A stretch of 64,000 bases of DNA from Streptomyces sp. NBC_00683 (lineage in GTDB: Bacteria > Actinomycetota > Actinomycetes > Streptomycetales > Streptomycetaceae), in assembly GCF_036226745.1 (NCBI RefSeq), contig NZ_CP109013.1, positions 2,294,001 to 2,358,000 of the forward strand, given 5' to 3'. Positions within the stretch are counted from its first letter, which is position 1, and the number at the start of each line of letters is the position of its first letter. The notes beneath the pieces were generated by a model. The model saw only the letters and a list, made by a program, of their open reading frames with translations, did no database searches and was not told the DNA's origin. A program made the position numbers and the translations under genes. Positions 16,660 through 27,433 of the stretch are shown here, piece after piece.

Positions 16660-17718
16660 TCAGTCGGTGGGTTCCCGTGGGGGTGCGCTGCTGCCGCGGG
16701 GCATCAGTACGGGCTGCGCCACCGGGCCGGACGACAGGTCGCGGCGGTGGACGACGTCGAACAGCCGACGGGTCACGTCGGCGCCGAAACCGAACACGTC
16801 ATGGCTCATGGCGGAGAGGGTCGGGTGGGTGAGTTGGCACAACTGGGAGTCGTCCCAGGCGATCAGGCTCACGTCCCTCGGGACGCTCAGACCCATCTCG
16901 GCGGCGACGGACAGGCCCGCGACCGCCATGATGTCGTTGTCGTAGACGATGGCCGTGGGGCGGTGCGGGGAGGCCAGCAGCGATCGGGTCGCCCGGGCGC
17001 CCTGGTCGCCGGAATAGTCGGTGGTGACGCTTCGGGCCGACTCCAGCCCGAGTTCGGCCACGATCGTGTTCATCGCGGCGGTCCGGATGATGGTGTGGCC
17101 GAGTGACGGATGGCCGCCCACCCGTGCGATCCGTTTGTGCCCGAGGGCAGCGAGGTAGCGCACCGCCTCATGCACGGCAGCCTCGTCATCGGTCCATACC
17201 GAGGTGAACCCGCCGGTCAGAGACGGGTGGCCGACCGCGACGGCCGGTAGCCCGATCGCCGCCAGTTCGGTGACCCGGGGGTCGTTCTGCTGGATGTCGA
17301 CGAGGATGGAACCGGCGATCCGGCGCGACTGCCACCACTCGCGGTGAACGGCTATCTCCTGGGTGGCGTCGCGCACCAGGTGGAGGAGCAGCGAGCACCG
17401 GTGTTCTTCGAGGACGGACTCGACCCCGGAGATGAACTCCATGTAGAACGGCTCGAGCCCGAGTTGCCGTGCGGGCCGGGCGATGACCAGGCCGACGGTG
17501 TCCGCAGCTCCGGTCGCGGATCCGGACAGCTTGATCGCGGTCTGGCTCGGCACCCAGCCCAGCTCGGTGACCGCCGCCATGATGCGTTCACGGGTGGCTT
17601 CCGAGACGCCGGGACGGTTGTTGAACGCCAGGGACACCGCTCCTCGGGACACCCCGGCCCGGGCGGCCACATCATTGATGGTGACGCGCCCGGACCGGCG
17701 TGCGGGGGCCTCACCCAC
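16660..17718 (-). CDS. LacI-family transcriptional regulator of the mannan locus
   Basis: About 352 residues. N-terminal LacI HTH (VTINDVAARAGVSRGAVSLAFNN) with the hinge helix region IKLSGSATG, then a periplasmic-binding-protein-like sensor domain (about 65-340; GLVIARPARQLGLEPFYMEF, IVYDNDIMAVAGLSVAAEMG, ISLIAWDD-like VSLIAWDDSQLCQLTHP). The GTG at 17718 overlaps the mannosidase stop by 8 bp; an ATG-frame extension to 17760 would add 14 residues. It is the last gene of the transporter-mannosidase run and probably represses it, and perhaps the mannanase, relieved by mannose or manno-oligosaccharides (inference). Confidence 0.92.
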   Translation of the reverse strand: MGEAPARRSGRVTINDVAARAGVSRGAVSLAFNNRPGVSEATRERIMAAVTELGWVPSQTAIKLSGSATGAADTVGLVIARPARQLGLEPFYMEFISGVESVLEEHRCSLLLHLVRDATQEIAVHREWWQSRRIAGSILVDIQQNDPRVTELAAIGLPAVAVGHPSLTGGFTSVWTDDEAAVHEAVRYLAALGHKRIARVGGHPSLGHTIIRTAAMNTIVAELGLESARSVTTDYSGDQGARATRSLLASPHRPTAIVYDNDIMAVAGLSVAAEMGLSVPRDVSLIAWDDSQLCQLTHPTLSAMSHDVFGFGADVTRRLFDVVHRRDLSSGPVAQPVLMPRGSSAPPREPTD

Positions 17719-20185
17719 GGGCGGCCGTCCCGTTGACGCAGAACAGTGCACCGTCTGCACTCTGTGCGGTGGGCTGTTCCCAGCCGGTCACCCGCCAGGT
17801 GAAGGTTTCGCCGGGCAGCAGTGTGACCCGGCCGTGATCGGTGCGGGCGTCCGGGGCCAGCCGGTCGGCCTGCAGCACCAGGTCCCGCACGAGTCCGGCG
17901 GCGGTGACGGTGATCGCCACACCGCTCTCGCCGTCCGCGCTCACGCGGACATCGTAGGAGGCGGCCGGGTAGGCGAATTCACGGTCAGGGCAGGCGAAGT
18001 GCACCGCACGCAAGCCGTCCGCATCGGCTATGAGGAACTCCCGGTGTGCGTCGCCGAACTCGGTGACCGAACGGGGCAGCGCCTCCAGGGCCACGCTGCG
18101 TCCTGCGGCCTTGAGCGTGACCTCGGCGCTGGCCAGCACCGTTCCGTCGGCTCCGACCCGGCGGACCGTGGCGGTGGTGTCCCAGGTGGCGGCGCTCTGG
18201 TTGCAGCCCGCGAGCACCAGGGCGCCGTCCCGGTCCTGGACCGTCAGCAGCCGGTCGGCGTACAGACGGCGCATTTCGAAGTACAGCGGCTTGAGCCGGG
18301 CGTCACCGTCGATCGCGGCCCAGGAGGTCACCGGCCAGCAGTCGTTGAGCTGCCACAGCACCGTACCGGCGCAACGGGGCCAGTGGGAGCGCCAGTGCTC
18401 CACCCCGGTGGCGACGGCGCGTGCCTGGTTCAGTTGGGTCAGGTAGTGCCAGGTGTCGAAGTCGGCCGGCTGGGTGAAGTGGTGGGCGAGCCCCCGGTTC
18501 AGCTTGCCGTTGCCGTCCTCCGCCTTCTGGTGGTGCAGCATGCCGGGGGAATCGGCGGTCAGCGGCCGTTCGGACAGAGCGCGTTCCAGGGTGGCGTGGG
18601 CCGGCGGGGCCTGCCAGCCGAACTCCGCGACGAAGCGGGGAATCGCGGTGAGGTAGTCGCTGTAGTCGCGGCGGTTCCACACCTCCCACGAGTGTGCGGT
18701 GCCGTGGTCGGGGTCATTCGGAGTGTGGTTCCACGATCCGGACCAGGGGCTGCCCGCCCAGTAGGGTCGCGTCGGGTCCGTCTGCGCCACGATGCGGGGC
18801 AGCAGGCCGAGGTAGTAGCCCTCTCCCCAGGACGTTCCGGCGAGTTCCTGCTCCCACTCCCAGTCGGCGAATCCCCAGAGGTTCTCGTTGTTGCCGTTCC
18901 ACAGCACCAGCGAGGGGTGGGGCATCAGGCGGGCCACGTTCTCACGTGCCTCGGCCTCGATCTCGGAGCGCAGCGGCTGCTCCTCCGGATAGGCGGCGCA
19001 GGCGAAGAGGAAGTCCTGCCAGACCATCAGGCCCATTTCGTCGCAGATGTCGTAGAAGGCCCGGTCCTCGTAGATCCCGCCGCCCCAAACGCGTACCAGG
19101 TCCACACCCGCGTCCGCGGCCTGGGTGAGACGGGTGCGATAGCGGTCAGCGGAAACGCGGCTGGGAAAGACATCGTCGGGTATCCAGTTCACCCCCCGGG
19201 CGAAGACCGGAGTGCCGTTGACGACCAGGGTGAAGGCGCTTCCGTGCACGTCCTGGGACGTGTCGAGTTCGATCGTGCGGAAGCCTATGCGTCGCTCCCA
19301 TGCGTCGAGGGTACGGCCGTCGTTGTCGTCCCTGAGGGCGACGGTGCATTCGTACAGTGACTGGTCGCCGTAGCCGCGCGGCCACCACAGCGCCACGTCC
19401 GGGGTCTGCACGGTCACCGTGGCGGTCCTGGCCCCGGGCGCGACGGTGACCTCCGAGGAGGTGTCACCGACACCGGCCACCAGGCGCAGGGACCGGTCCT
19501 GACCGGCTGTCGTGCGGTCCAGGTCGACGGTGATCTCGACGATGCCGCTCCCGTCGCCTGCGACGGTGACCTGCGGGCGGACCTCGGCGAGTCGGGCTGT
19601 GGACCACTGCTCGATGCGCGCCTCGCGCCACACGCCGGCCGTCACCAGGGTGGGGCCCCAGTCCCATCCGAACGAGCAGGCCATCTTGCGTATGTAGTTG
19701 AACGGCTCGGGATAGGAGTTGGGCCGCTGCCCCAGCGCCGTCCGGACCGCCTCGGCCTCGGTGTACGCGGAGGTAAAGGCGACTTCGAGCGGCGCCGGAC
19801 CGTTCGCCAGCAGATCGGTCACGTCGAACCGGTAGGAACGGTGCATGTTCCGTGTGCGCCCCAGCAGCCGGCCGGCGGCGTGGACGGCGGCGACCGTGTC
19901 CAGCCCGTCGAAGACCAGGTCGGCCCGCTCGAAGGTGTTGTCGCGCCGCGGCAGTTCGGTCGCGTAGGTCCAGTCGGCGCGGCCCACCCAGGCCGCCTCC
20001 GACTCGTTGCGGTCCAGATACGGGTCGGCCAGCAGGTCCGCCGCCATCAGGTCGGTGTGGACGCAGCCGGGCACCTGCGCCGGCACGGTGGTTCCGGCCA
20101 GCTGCGGCGGCGTGCCCTCGGGGGTGGCGCGGTCGGTGTTCAGGCGCAGCGTCCAGCCCTGGGACAGCGGCGTGCGGACCTTCAT
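17711..20185 (-). CDS. Beta-mannosidase, glycoside hydrolase family 2
   Basis: About 824 residues, as expected for GH2 beta-mannosidases. Jelly-roll N-domain with WVGRADWTYATELP and GLDTVAAVHAAGRLLG, immunoglobulin-like domain, and a TIM barrel from about 300. The acid/base is E434 in VLWNGNNENLWG and the nucleophile E521 in RFVAEFGWQAPP; WDWGPTLVTAG is a mannosidase signature. No signal peptide, so it acts in the cytoplasm on imported oligosaccharides. I start at ATG 20185, five bases after AAGGAG; the frame is open to 20233 without a better site. It follows the permease gene after 44 bp and overlaps the LacI gene. Confidence 0.95.
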   Translation of the reverse strand: MKVRTPLSQGWTLRLNTDRATPEGTPPQLAGTTVPAQVPGCVHTDLMAADLLADPYLDRNESEAAWVGRADWTYATELPRRDNTFERADLVFDGLDTVAAVHAAGRLLGRTRNMHRSYRFDVTDLLANGPAPLEVAFTSAYTEAEAVRTALGQRPNSYPEPFNYIRKMACSFGWDWGPTLVTAGVWREARIEQWSTARLAEVRPQVTVAGDGSGIVEITVDLDRTTAGQDRSLRLVAGVGDTSSEVTVAPGARTATVTVQTPDVALWWPRGYGDQSLYECTVALRDDNDGRTLDAWERRIGFRTIELDTSQDVHGSAFTLVVNGTPVFARGVNWIPDDVFPSRVSADRYRTRLTQAADAGVDLVRVWGGGIYEDRAFYDICDEMGLMVWQDFLFACAAYPEEQPLRSEIEAEARENVARLMPHPSLVLWNGNNENLWGFADWEWEQELAGTSWGEGYYLGLLPRIVAQTDPTRPYWAGSPWSGSWNHTPNDPDHGTAHSWEVWNRRDYSDYLTAIPRFVAEFGWQAPPAHATLERALSERPLTADSPGMLHHQKAEDGNGKLNRGLAHHFTQPADFDTWHYLTQLNQARAVATGVEHWRSHWPRCAGTVLWQLNDCWPVTSWAAIDGDARLKPLYFEMRRLYADRLLTVQDRDGALVLAGCNQSAATWDTTATVRRVGADGTVLASAEVTLKAAGRSVALEALPRSVTEFGDAHREFLIADADGLRAVHFACPDREFAYPAASYDVRVSADGESGVAITVTAAGLVRDLVLQADRLAPDARTDHGRVTLLPGETFTWRVTGWEQPTAQSADGALFCVNGTAARG

Positions 20186-20229
20186 GCGTACTCCTTGAGA
20201 TGTAGTGCGGGGCGCGATGGGCGGGCAGG

Positions 20230-21108
20230 TCATTTGGTGGAACCGGCCGCGAAACCGCTGTAGATGAAGCGCTGCAGCGCCAGGAAGACGATCAGGGTGG
20301 GCACGATCACGACGATCGTGCCGGCGGAGATGGTCTCCCAGTGGGCTCCGAATGGGCCTTTGAACCGGAACAGGGCGGTGGAGATCGTGCCGAGTTCCGG
20401 GTCCGGCATGTAGAGGAAGGGCACGTAGAAGTCGTTGTAGATCGCGATGCCCTTGACGATGACGACGGTGGCGATGGCCGGTCGCAGCATCGGAAGGATG
20501 ATCTTCCGGTAGATCGTCCAGGAGTTGGCGCCGTCGATGCGTGCGGCCTCGTCCAGGGAGACGGGGATGGACCGGATGAACTGCAGGAAGATGTAGATCG
20601 CGACGATGTCCGTGCCGGTGTACAGCAGGATCGGTGCCCAGCGGCTGTTGAAGGCGCCGAGATCGTCGATCACCTGGAACGTCGCGACCTGTGTGGTGAC
20701 GCTGGGCACCAGCGTGGCCAGCAGGAAGAGGCCCATCACCACCTTCTTGAGGCGGAACTGGAAGCGGTCGATGGCATAGGCGGTCATCGAGCCGATCAGT
20801 ACCGTCCCCGCGGTGGACACCACGAGGATCAGCGTCGTGTTGCCGAACGCCCGCAGCATCGCACCCTGCTCGATCGCGGTGGCGTAGTTGGCGAAGTTGA
20901 ACCAGTCGCCGGGCAGCGAGAGCGGTCCACTGTTCGCCACCTCCGACTCGGTCTTGAGCGAGGTCAGCAGAACGACGACAAGAGGAACGAGGACCACTGC
21001 CGAAGCCAGGAGCAGTGACAGGTACTTGAGGGCGACGGAGAGCCTGACGGGCACGGTGCGGCCGGCGCGCGCCGTACGCGGGGACGGGGCGGACGTGTCG
21101 GTGGTCAC
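20230..21108 (-). CDS. Carbohydrate ABC transporter permease, MalG family
   Basis: A 292-residue inner-membrane permease with six hydrophobic segments and the EAA loop SLDEAARIDGANSWTIYRKI that contacts the ATPase. Starts with GTG overlapping the stop of the preceding permease by 4 bp (GTGA), behind a GGAG site. No ATPase gene is present in the operon; streptomycete CUT1 sugar importers commonly share the MsiK ATPase encoded elsewhere, which probably applies here. Confidence 0.95.
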   Translation of the reverse strand: MTTDTSAPSPRTARAGRTVPVRLSVALKYLSLLLASAVVLVPLVVVLLTSLKTESEVANSGPLSLPGDWFNFANYATAIEQGAMLRAFGNTTLILVVSTAGTVLIGSMTAYAIDRFQFRLKKVVMGLFLLATLVPSVTTQVATFQVIDDLGAFNSRWAPILLYTGTDIVAIYIFLQFIRSIPVSLDEAARIDGANSWTIYRKIILPMLRPAIATVVIVKGIAIYNDFYVPFLYMPDPELGTISTALFRFKGPFGAHWETISAGTIVVIVPTLIVFLALQRFIYSGFAAGSTK

Positions 21109-22070
21109 GAGAGCTCCACCCTCTCCTCGGGAAACAGCCGGCGCTGGACCCAGGTGATCAGCAGGATCAGGATCAGAAGCACGACGGCCGATGCCGAGGC
21201 CAGGCCGACCTTGTCGAACTGGAAGGCCAGCTTGACCGTCTGGATGACGAACGTCTCCGTGCCGTTGGCGCCACCGGTCATGATGTAGGGGATCTCGAAG
21301 ACGGCCAGGGAACCGGAAACAGCGAGGATGAAACTCAGGCTGATGATCGGCTTGATGCTGGGCGCGATGATGTGCCGGAACTGCTGCCAGCGGTTCGCCC
21401 CGTCAAGCTCCGCCGCCTCGTACAGGTGCGGCGGAATGGACTGGATCGCACCGAGGAACAGCACCATGTTCAGGCCCATGAAGCGCCACACCGACACCCC
21501 GGCGAGCGAGGGGTTGGCCAGGTCCGGGTCGCCCAGCCACAGGTGCTCGGCCTCCGCCCCGACCAGGCGCAGCAGCGTGTCGAGGGTGCCGTCGGGCTGG
21601 AAGAAGTACAGGAACACGAATCCGACGGCCACCCCGTTGATCAGGTAGGGGAAGAACAGCAGGCCCTTGAACAGGTTGCGGTACCGGGTGTTGAAGCTGA
21701 GGACCGTGGCGAAGTACAGCGCAAGCGCGATCTGGAGGAACGACGCCGCCAGGTAGAACCCGCTGACGAGAAACACCTCGAACCGCGCGGGCCGTGTCAC
21801 CAGGTCGGTGTAGTTCTCCCCGCCCACGTAGGAACGCACGGGGCTGATGCCGTCCCAGTCGGTGAAGCTGTAACCGATCATGTCGGCCACCGGCAGGAAC
21901 GTGAACATCAGCAGCAGCGCCAGGGGCGCGGCCAGGAAGAGCCAGGGGGTCAGGGCCGCGGAACGGCGCCGCCTGCCGGCGCGTGGCCTGCCGGGGGCGG
22001 ACTCCGGCGGCGGTGTGCTTCGCCGACCGGCGGCCGGCCCCGGGGCACGGGTTTTGTGGGCAACGGTCAT
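21105..22070 (-). CDS. Carbohydrate ABC transporter permease, MalF family
   Basis: About 321 residues with a basic, proline-rich N-terminal leader, six membrane segments and the EAA loop HLYEAAELDGANRWQQFRHI. ATG at 22070 follows GAGGA by eight bases; the frame upstream to 22190 has no plausible start. It is translationally coupled to the MalG-type gene. With it and the lipoprotein it makes a CUT1-type importer for manno-oligosaccharides (substrate inferred from neighbours). Confidence 0.95.
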   Translation of the reverse strand: MTVAHKTRAPGPAAGRRSTPPPESAPGRPRAGRRRRSAALTPWLFLAAPLALLLMFTFLPVADMIGYSFTDWDGISPVRSYVGGENYTDLVTRPARFEVFLVSGFYLAASFLQIALALYFATVLSFNTRYRNLFKGLLFFPYLINGVAVGFVFLYFFQPDGTLDTLLRLVGAEAEHLWLGDPDLANPSLAGVSVWRFMGLNMVLFLGAIQSIPPHLYEAAELDGANRWQQFRHIIAPSIKPIISLSFILAVSGSLAVFEIPYIMTGGANGTETFVIQTVKLAFQFDKVGLASASAVVLLILILLITWVQRRLFPEERVELS

Positions 22071-22205
22071 CTCATGGTTCCTCGTGGTGGGTTCCCTGTC
22101 GGGCGGGCATCGGGGCAGCGGCACGACGAACGGTTCACGCGGTGCCCTGCCCGGGCGGGACGGGCACGCCTGCCGTGGTCGGGGTCTCACCGTGCCGCGG
22201 CACGG

Positions 22206-23519
22206 TCAGCCGCCGAGGGTCTGCTGGGCCTCGGCCCACTTGCCGTTCAGCTCGTCGAAGTAGCTGTCCATGTCCCCGTCGGCCGCGCCCCGGGCGACGT
22301 CGACCAGCTTCTGCCGGTAGCCCTGGGCAGTGATGCCGATCTCGGACGCCTTGTCGATCTTGTTGACCTCGACGACGTTCCTCTGGCTCTGCGGAATCAA
22401 CATGACATCGTTGTCGGAGAACGCCTTGAGCGTGTCCGGCAGCGGAGCGCCCTTGACCGAGGAGATGGACCCTTCACTGGCGGCCTGGCCCGACTTGGTG
22501 ATGTACCAGTCAAGCCACGCCCGCGCGGCTTCCTTGTTGTCGGAGTGCGCGTTGACCGCGTACTGATAGTCAGGACGCAGCACGGAGCAGAACGTTCCGT
22601 CCTTCTGTGCCGGGAACGGCATGAACGCGATGTCGTCGGGGTTCTTCCCTGCGGCCTTCGCACCGGCCCGCATCTGGGAGATCGCCCAGGACCCCAGCCA
22701 CATCGATGCGACCTTGCCGGATCCGATCTGCGCCTTGGAGTCTTCCCAGTTGGTCGTGGTCGGGTCGGGCTCGGCCAGCTTCTTCTCAACGACCGTGTAG
22801 AGGAGCTTGTCGATCGCATACAGGTCCGATCCGCTGCTCCAGGGCTTCTTGGTCTCCGCCAGGGAGTCGTAGGACCCGGAGTCGCAGGAGGGGGAGCCGA
22901 TGGCGTTCGTCCAGTTGGTGAGGGGCCAGCCGTCCTTGTAGTTCGTGTAGTAGGGGACGGCGTCCGTCTTGGCCTTGACCGTTTCCAGGTCCGCGACGAA
23001 CTCCTCGGGCGTTACGGGCCAGTCCTTGATGCCGGCCTTCTCCCAGACCGCCTTGTTGTAGACGAACCCGTTCGCCACCCCGATGTTGGCCAGGCCGTAG
23101 ACCATGCCGTCCACGGTGGCGTGGTCGGTGTAGTCGAACTCCGCCGACAGCTTGGGGGAACCGCCGAGCGGAGCGAAGAAGTTGGGGTACTGCTCGACGG
23201 AAAGGGAGTTGGGTATCAGGAGGACGTCACCGTAGTTCTCGGTGTTCATCCGGATCTTGGTCTCGCCCTCGTAGTCGGTCAGGCCCTCGAACTTGACCTT
23301 CACGCCCGGGTAGATCTTGTTGAACTCGGCCGCGTACTTCTTCAGCGAGCCGTCGGAGATCTGGTCCGTCCTGTTGGTCAGGACCGTGATGCCGCCCGAG
23401 ACCTTCGCGGGATCACTCGGTGGAGCCGCGATGTCGCCACTCGCCGCGTCCTCCTGACCACTACACGCTGTGACGGCAACCATGGTCGCAGCCACCAGAA
23501 CCACACACGCTCTGCGCAT
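22206..23519 (-). CDS. Extracellular solute-binding lipoprotein of sugar ABC transporter
   Basis: About 437 residues. Lipoprotein signal peptide with lipobox VTAC and acylated Cys19, then a family-1 sugar-binding fold. The ATG at 23519 has GAGGGG eight bases upstream; an in-frame GTG at 23528 sits against the ribosome site and is unlikely. First gene of a five-gene run (binding protein, two permeases, mannosidase, LacI). Binds the oligosaccharide released by the mannanase; exact ligand unproved. Long regulatory gap with the divergent ROK gene. Confidence 0.95.
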   Translation of the reverse strand: MRRACVVLVAATMVAVTACSGQEDAASGDIAAPPSDPAKVSGGITVLTNRTDQISDGSLKKYAAEFNKIYPGVKVKFEGLTDYEGETKIRMNTENYGDVLLIPNSLSVEQYPNFFAPLGGSPKLSAEFDYTDHATVDGMVYGLANIGVANGFVYNKAVWEKAGIKDWPVTPEEFVADLETVKAKTDAVPYYTNYKDGWPLTNWTNAIGSPSCDSGSYDSLAETKKPWSSGSDLYAIDKLLYTVVEKKLAEPDPTTTNWEDSKAQIGSGKVASMWLGSWAISQMRAGAKAAGKNPDDIAFMPFPAQKDGTFCSVLRPDYQYAVNAHSDNKEAARAWLDWYITKSGQAASEGSISSVKGAPLPDTLKAFSDNDVMLIPQSQRNVVEVNKIDKASEIGITAQGYRQKLVDVARGAADGDMDSYFDELNGKWAEAQQTLGG

Positions 23520-23835
23520 TTCATCCACCCCTCACTGCACGACTTCCGGCATCACGCCCAGCGGAATGCCGCGTCGGCTCCCGCTGCCCCGGCCTGATGA
23601 GCGCTCAACGTAGACGTAATGCGCCGGCAATGTCCATAGACCGGTCCACCTGGATTTGAAGCCTCCACAGGTCGCTGATCTGCGACTTTACTAAACAGTG
23701 ACTAAATCGATCGGGACTTGAACGCGTCGGCCGAACGGGATTCGGCGGGCATCTGGACAACGTTGTCGAAGGGTGCTCGGATGTGGTCTTCTCAACCGGA
23801 CCACACATGCCACTCCTATTCCGAGGGACATCACC
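23520..23835. promoter_or_regulatory. Divergent promoter region, transporter operon / ROK kinase
   Basis: 316 bp without a gene, AT richer than its surroundings. It contains a perfect CG-centred palindrome (23756-23767) and a direct repeat ACTAAA at 23690-23695 and 23701-23706, exactly 11 bp apart, so on one face of the helix. Both are candidate binding sites for regulators of the mannan genes. Confidence 0.5.
23756..23767. promoter_or_regulatory. Candidate LacI operator GACAAC-GTTGTC
   Basis: A perfect 12-bp palindrome with central CG, the hallmark of LacI-family operators, lies between the divergent transporter and ROK genes. Its AACGTT core is shared with the site at 14306-14323 upstream of the mannanase. 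Binding by the LacI protein encoded at 16660-17718 is inferred. Confidence 0.5.
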
Positions 23836-24831
23836 TTGAGTAGTCATCGGTCGGCAGCTTCACCCCCAAGCGGTGACCTGATCGCCGCCCTTGATATCGG
23901 CGGAACCAAAATCGCCGGCGCCCTGGTCGACCGGGACGGCGTCCTGCTGCACCGTGCGCGCCGCGCCACCCCGGCGCAGGAATCCGCCGACGCACTCCTG
24001 GGTGCGGTTCACGAGGTGGTGAGTGCCCTGGCTGCCGGCCCTCTGTGGGGAGCAGTTCGCGCAGTGGGCATCGGCAGCGCCGGCCCGATCGACCTGACTC
24101 GCGGGACCGTGAGTCCTGTCAACATCCCCGCCTGGAGGGACTTTCCCCTCGTCGAATCCGTTGCAAGGCATCCAGCTCTCGCCCATCGGCAGGTGATGCT
24201 GGCGGGTGACGCCGTGGCGATGACCGCCGCCGAGCATCGCCACGGCGCGGCACGCGGGCACAAGAACGCACTGTGCCTCGTGGTGTCCACGGGTGTGGGC
24301 GCCGGCCTGGTCATCAACGGCAGCGTGCACCACGGGCTCACAGGCAATGCCGGCCACCTCGGGCACATCAGCATCGACTTCGACGGTGAACCCTGCCCGT
24401 GCGGCGCGAAGGGCTGTCTGGAAACCATCGCGAGTGGGACCGCCATCACCCGGCACGCGCTCGCCCTTGGCTGGCAACCCCCTCTGACAGCGGACGCAGC
24501 GGCGGTTGCGGCAGCGGCTCGAGCCGGAGAGGCGGCAGCTCTCGCCGCGTTCGATCGTGCGGCCCGCGCATTGGCGGCCGGCATCGCCGCAACGGCGGCC
24601 CTGGTCGAGATCGACATTGCCGTGGTCGGGGGCGGTGTCGCCCAGTCCGGCGAGGTGTTCTTCGAACCGCTCGCTCGCCACCTGCGGCGCTACGCGGCCA
24701 TGCCGTTCCTGCAGGATCTGCGCGTCGTACCGGCTGAACTGGGGCCCGACGCCGGTCTGGTCGGCGCCGCGGTGCTGGCGTCGGCCGGAGTGCCACCCGC
24801 TACGACCGTGCTTGTCGACGGCGCCCGGTAG
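23836..24831 (+). CDS. ROK-family sugar kinase (probable manno/glucokinase)
   Basis: About 331 residues. ATP-binding DIGGTKIAGALVD near the N-terminus, the ROK signature GNAGHLGHISIDFDG with its zinc-binding His, and the zinc cysteines in CPCGAKGCLE. No N-terminal HTH, so it is a kinase rather than a ROK repressor. The start is a TTG at 23836 with GAGGG eight bases upstream; an ATG-like frame to 23773 lacks a site. It diverges from the transporter operon. In this locus it most likely phosphorylates mannose freed by the mannosidase to mannose-6-phosphate; glucose or fructose is also possible for the family. Confidence 0.9.
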   Translation: MSSHRSAASPPSGDLIAALDIGGTKIAGALVDRDGVLLHRARRATPAQESADALLGAVHEVVSALAAGPLWGAVRAVGIGSAGPIDLTRGTVSPVNIPAWRDFPLVESVARHPALAHRQVMLAGDAVAMTAAEHRHGAARGHKNALCLVVSTGVGAGLVINGSVHHGLTGNAGHLGHISIDFDGEPCPCGAKGCLETIASGTAITRHALALGWQPPLTADAAAVAAAARAGEAAALAAFDRAARALAAGIAATAALVEIDIAVVGGGVAQSGEVFFEPLARHLRRYAAMPFLQDLRVVPAELGPDAGLVGAAVLASAGVPPATTVLVDGAR

Positions 24832-24849
24832 GCACCGGTGAACTCCAAA

Positions 24850-24886
24850 AGAGGAACCCCATCCGACGCACGGCTGGGGTTCCTCT
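24850..24886. terminator. Bidirectional hairpin terminator between ROK kinase and GH62 genes
   Basis: AGAGGAACCCCA (24850-24861) pairs perfectly with TGGGGTTCCTCT (24875-24886) over a 13-nt loop. It has an A-run before and T/C-rich sequence after, so it can act in both directions for this convergent pair. Confidence 0.85.
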
Positions 24887-24989
24887 CTGCGGTGGGTATG
24901 GGTCAGGCGGTGGAGTTGCCCACGCCGTAAATCGATCGTCCACGCGCCGGCGGACCGCACCACATCGCGATCACCGTGGATCGGGCGGG

Positions 24990-26998
<2,009 letters not shown>

Positions 26999-27172
26999 TC
27001 AGTGCCTGAAGCTGTCCTTCGACCTCTCCTTGATGTCCCGGGCCTTGCCCCGGGCCTCCAGTGCGGCTCCCTTGGCCGCGGTGGTCTCGTTGCCCACCGC
27101 GTGGGCCATCTTCCTGACGGCCTTCCCGACAACCTGCTCGGTCTTGGCCTTGGCCTTCTCTCCGGCACTCAT
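26999..27172 (-). CDS. CsbD-family small stress protein
   Basis: A 57-residue, highly charged, Lys/Glu/Ala-rich protein of the CsbD type (SAGEKAKAKTEQVVGKAVRK; ALEARGKARDIKERSKDSFR). The family is induced by general stress, under alternative sigma factors, and has no known biochemical activity. The ATG at 27172 has AAGGG seven bases upstream; an extension to 27196 is possible but lacks a site. Stands alone on its strand. Confidence 0.85.
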   Translation of the reverse strand: MSAGEKAKAKTEQVVGKAVRKMAHAVGNETTAAKGAALEARGKARDIKERSKDSFRH

Positions 27173-27433
27173 GTCGGTCCCTTCGTAGGCGCTCACTCAT
27201 CCGCCCCTGGCCCGGAGCGGAATCGGGCACCGTGTCAGCACCGCGACTCCGACGGCCCTGCTCTCCAGCAGCTCCGCGGCAGCGATGCCCACACACTTCA
27301 TTGTGGTCCCGGCGGAAGTGTCTGGGTGCATTCGATCTGCGGTTTCCGGGGTGCAGATGCCGGCCCCTCCCCGTTTCGGTCGGGTCGGCTACCTGGTGCG
27401 CGGTGTGGTGGCCGGGCAGGCTAGTTTGCTCGG

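Noticed and set aside
21372..23597. Plus-strand frame of 741 codons across permease and binding-protein genes
   Set aside because: Antisense to two clear ABC transporter genes, with random composition and no domain.
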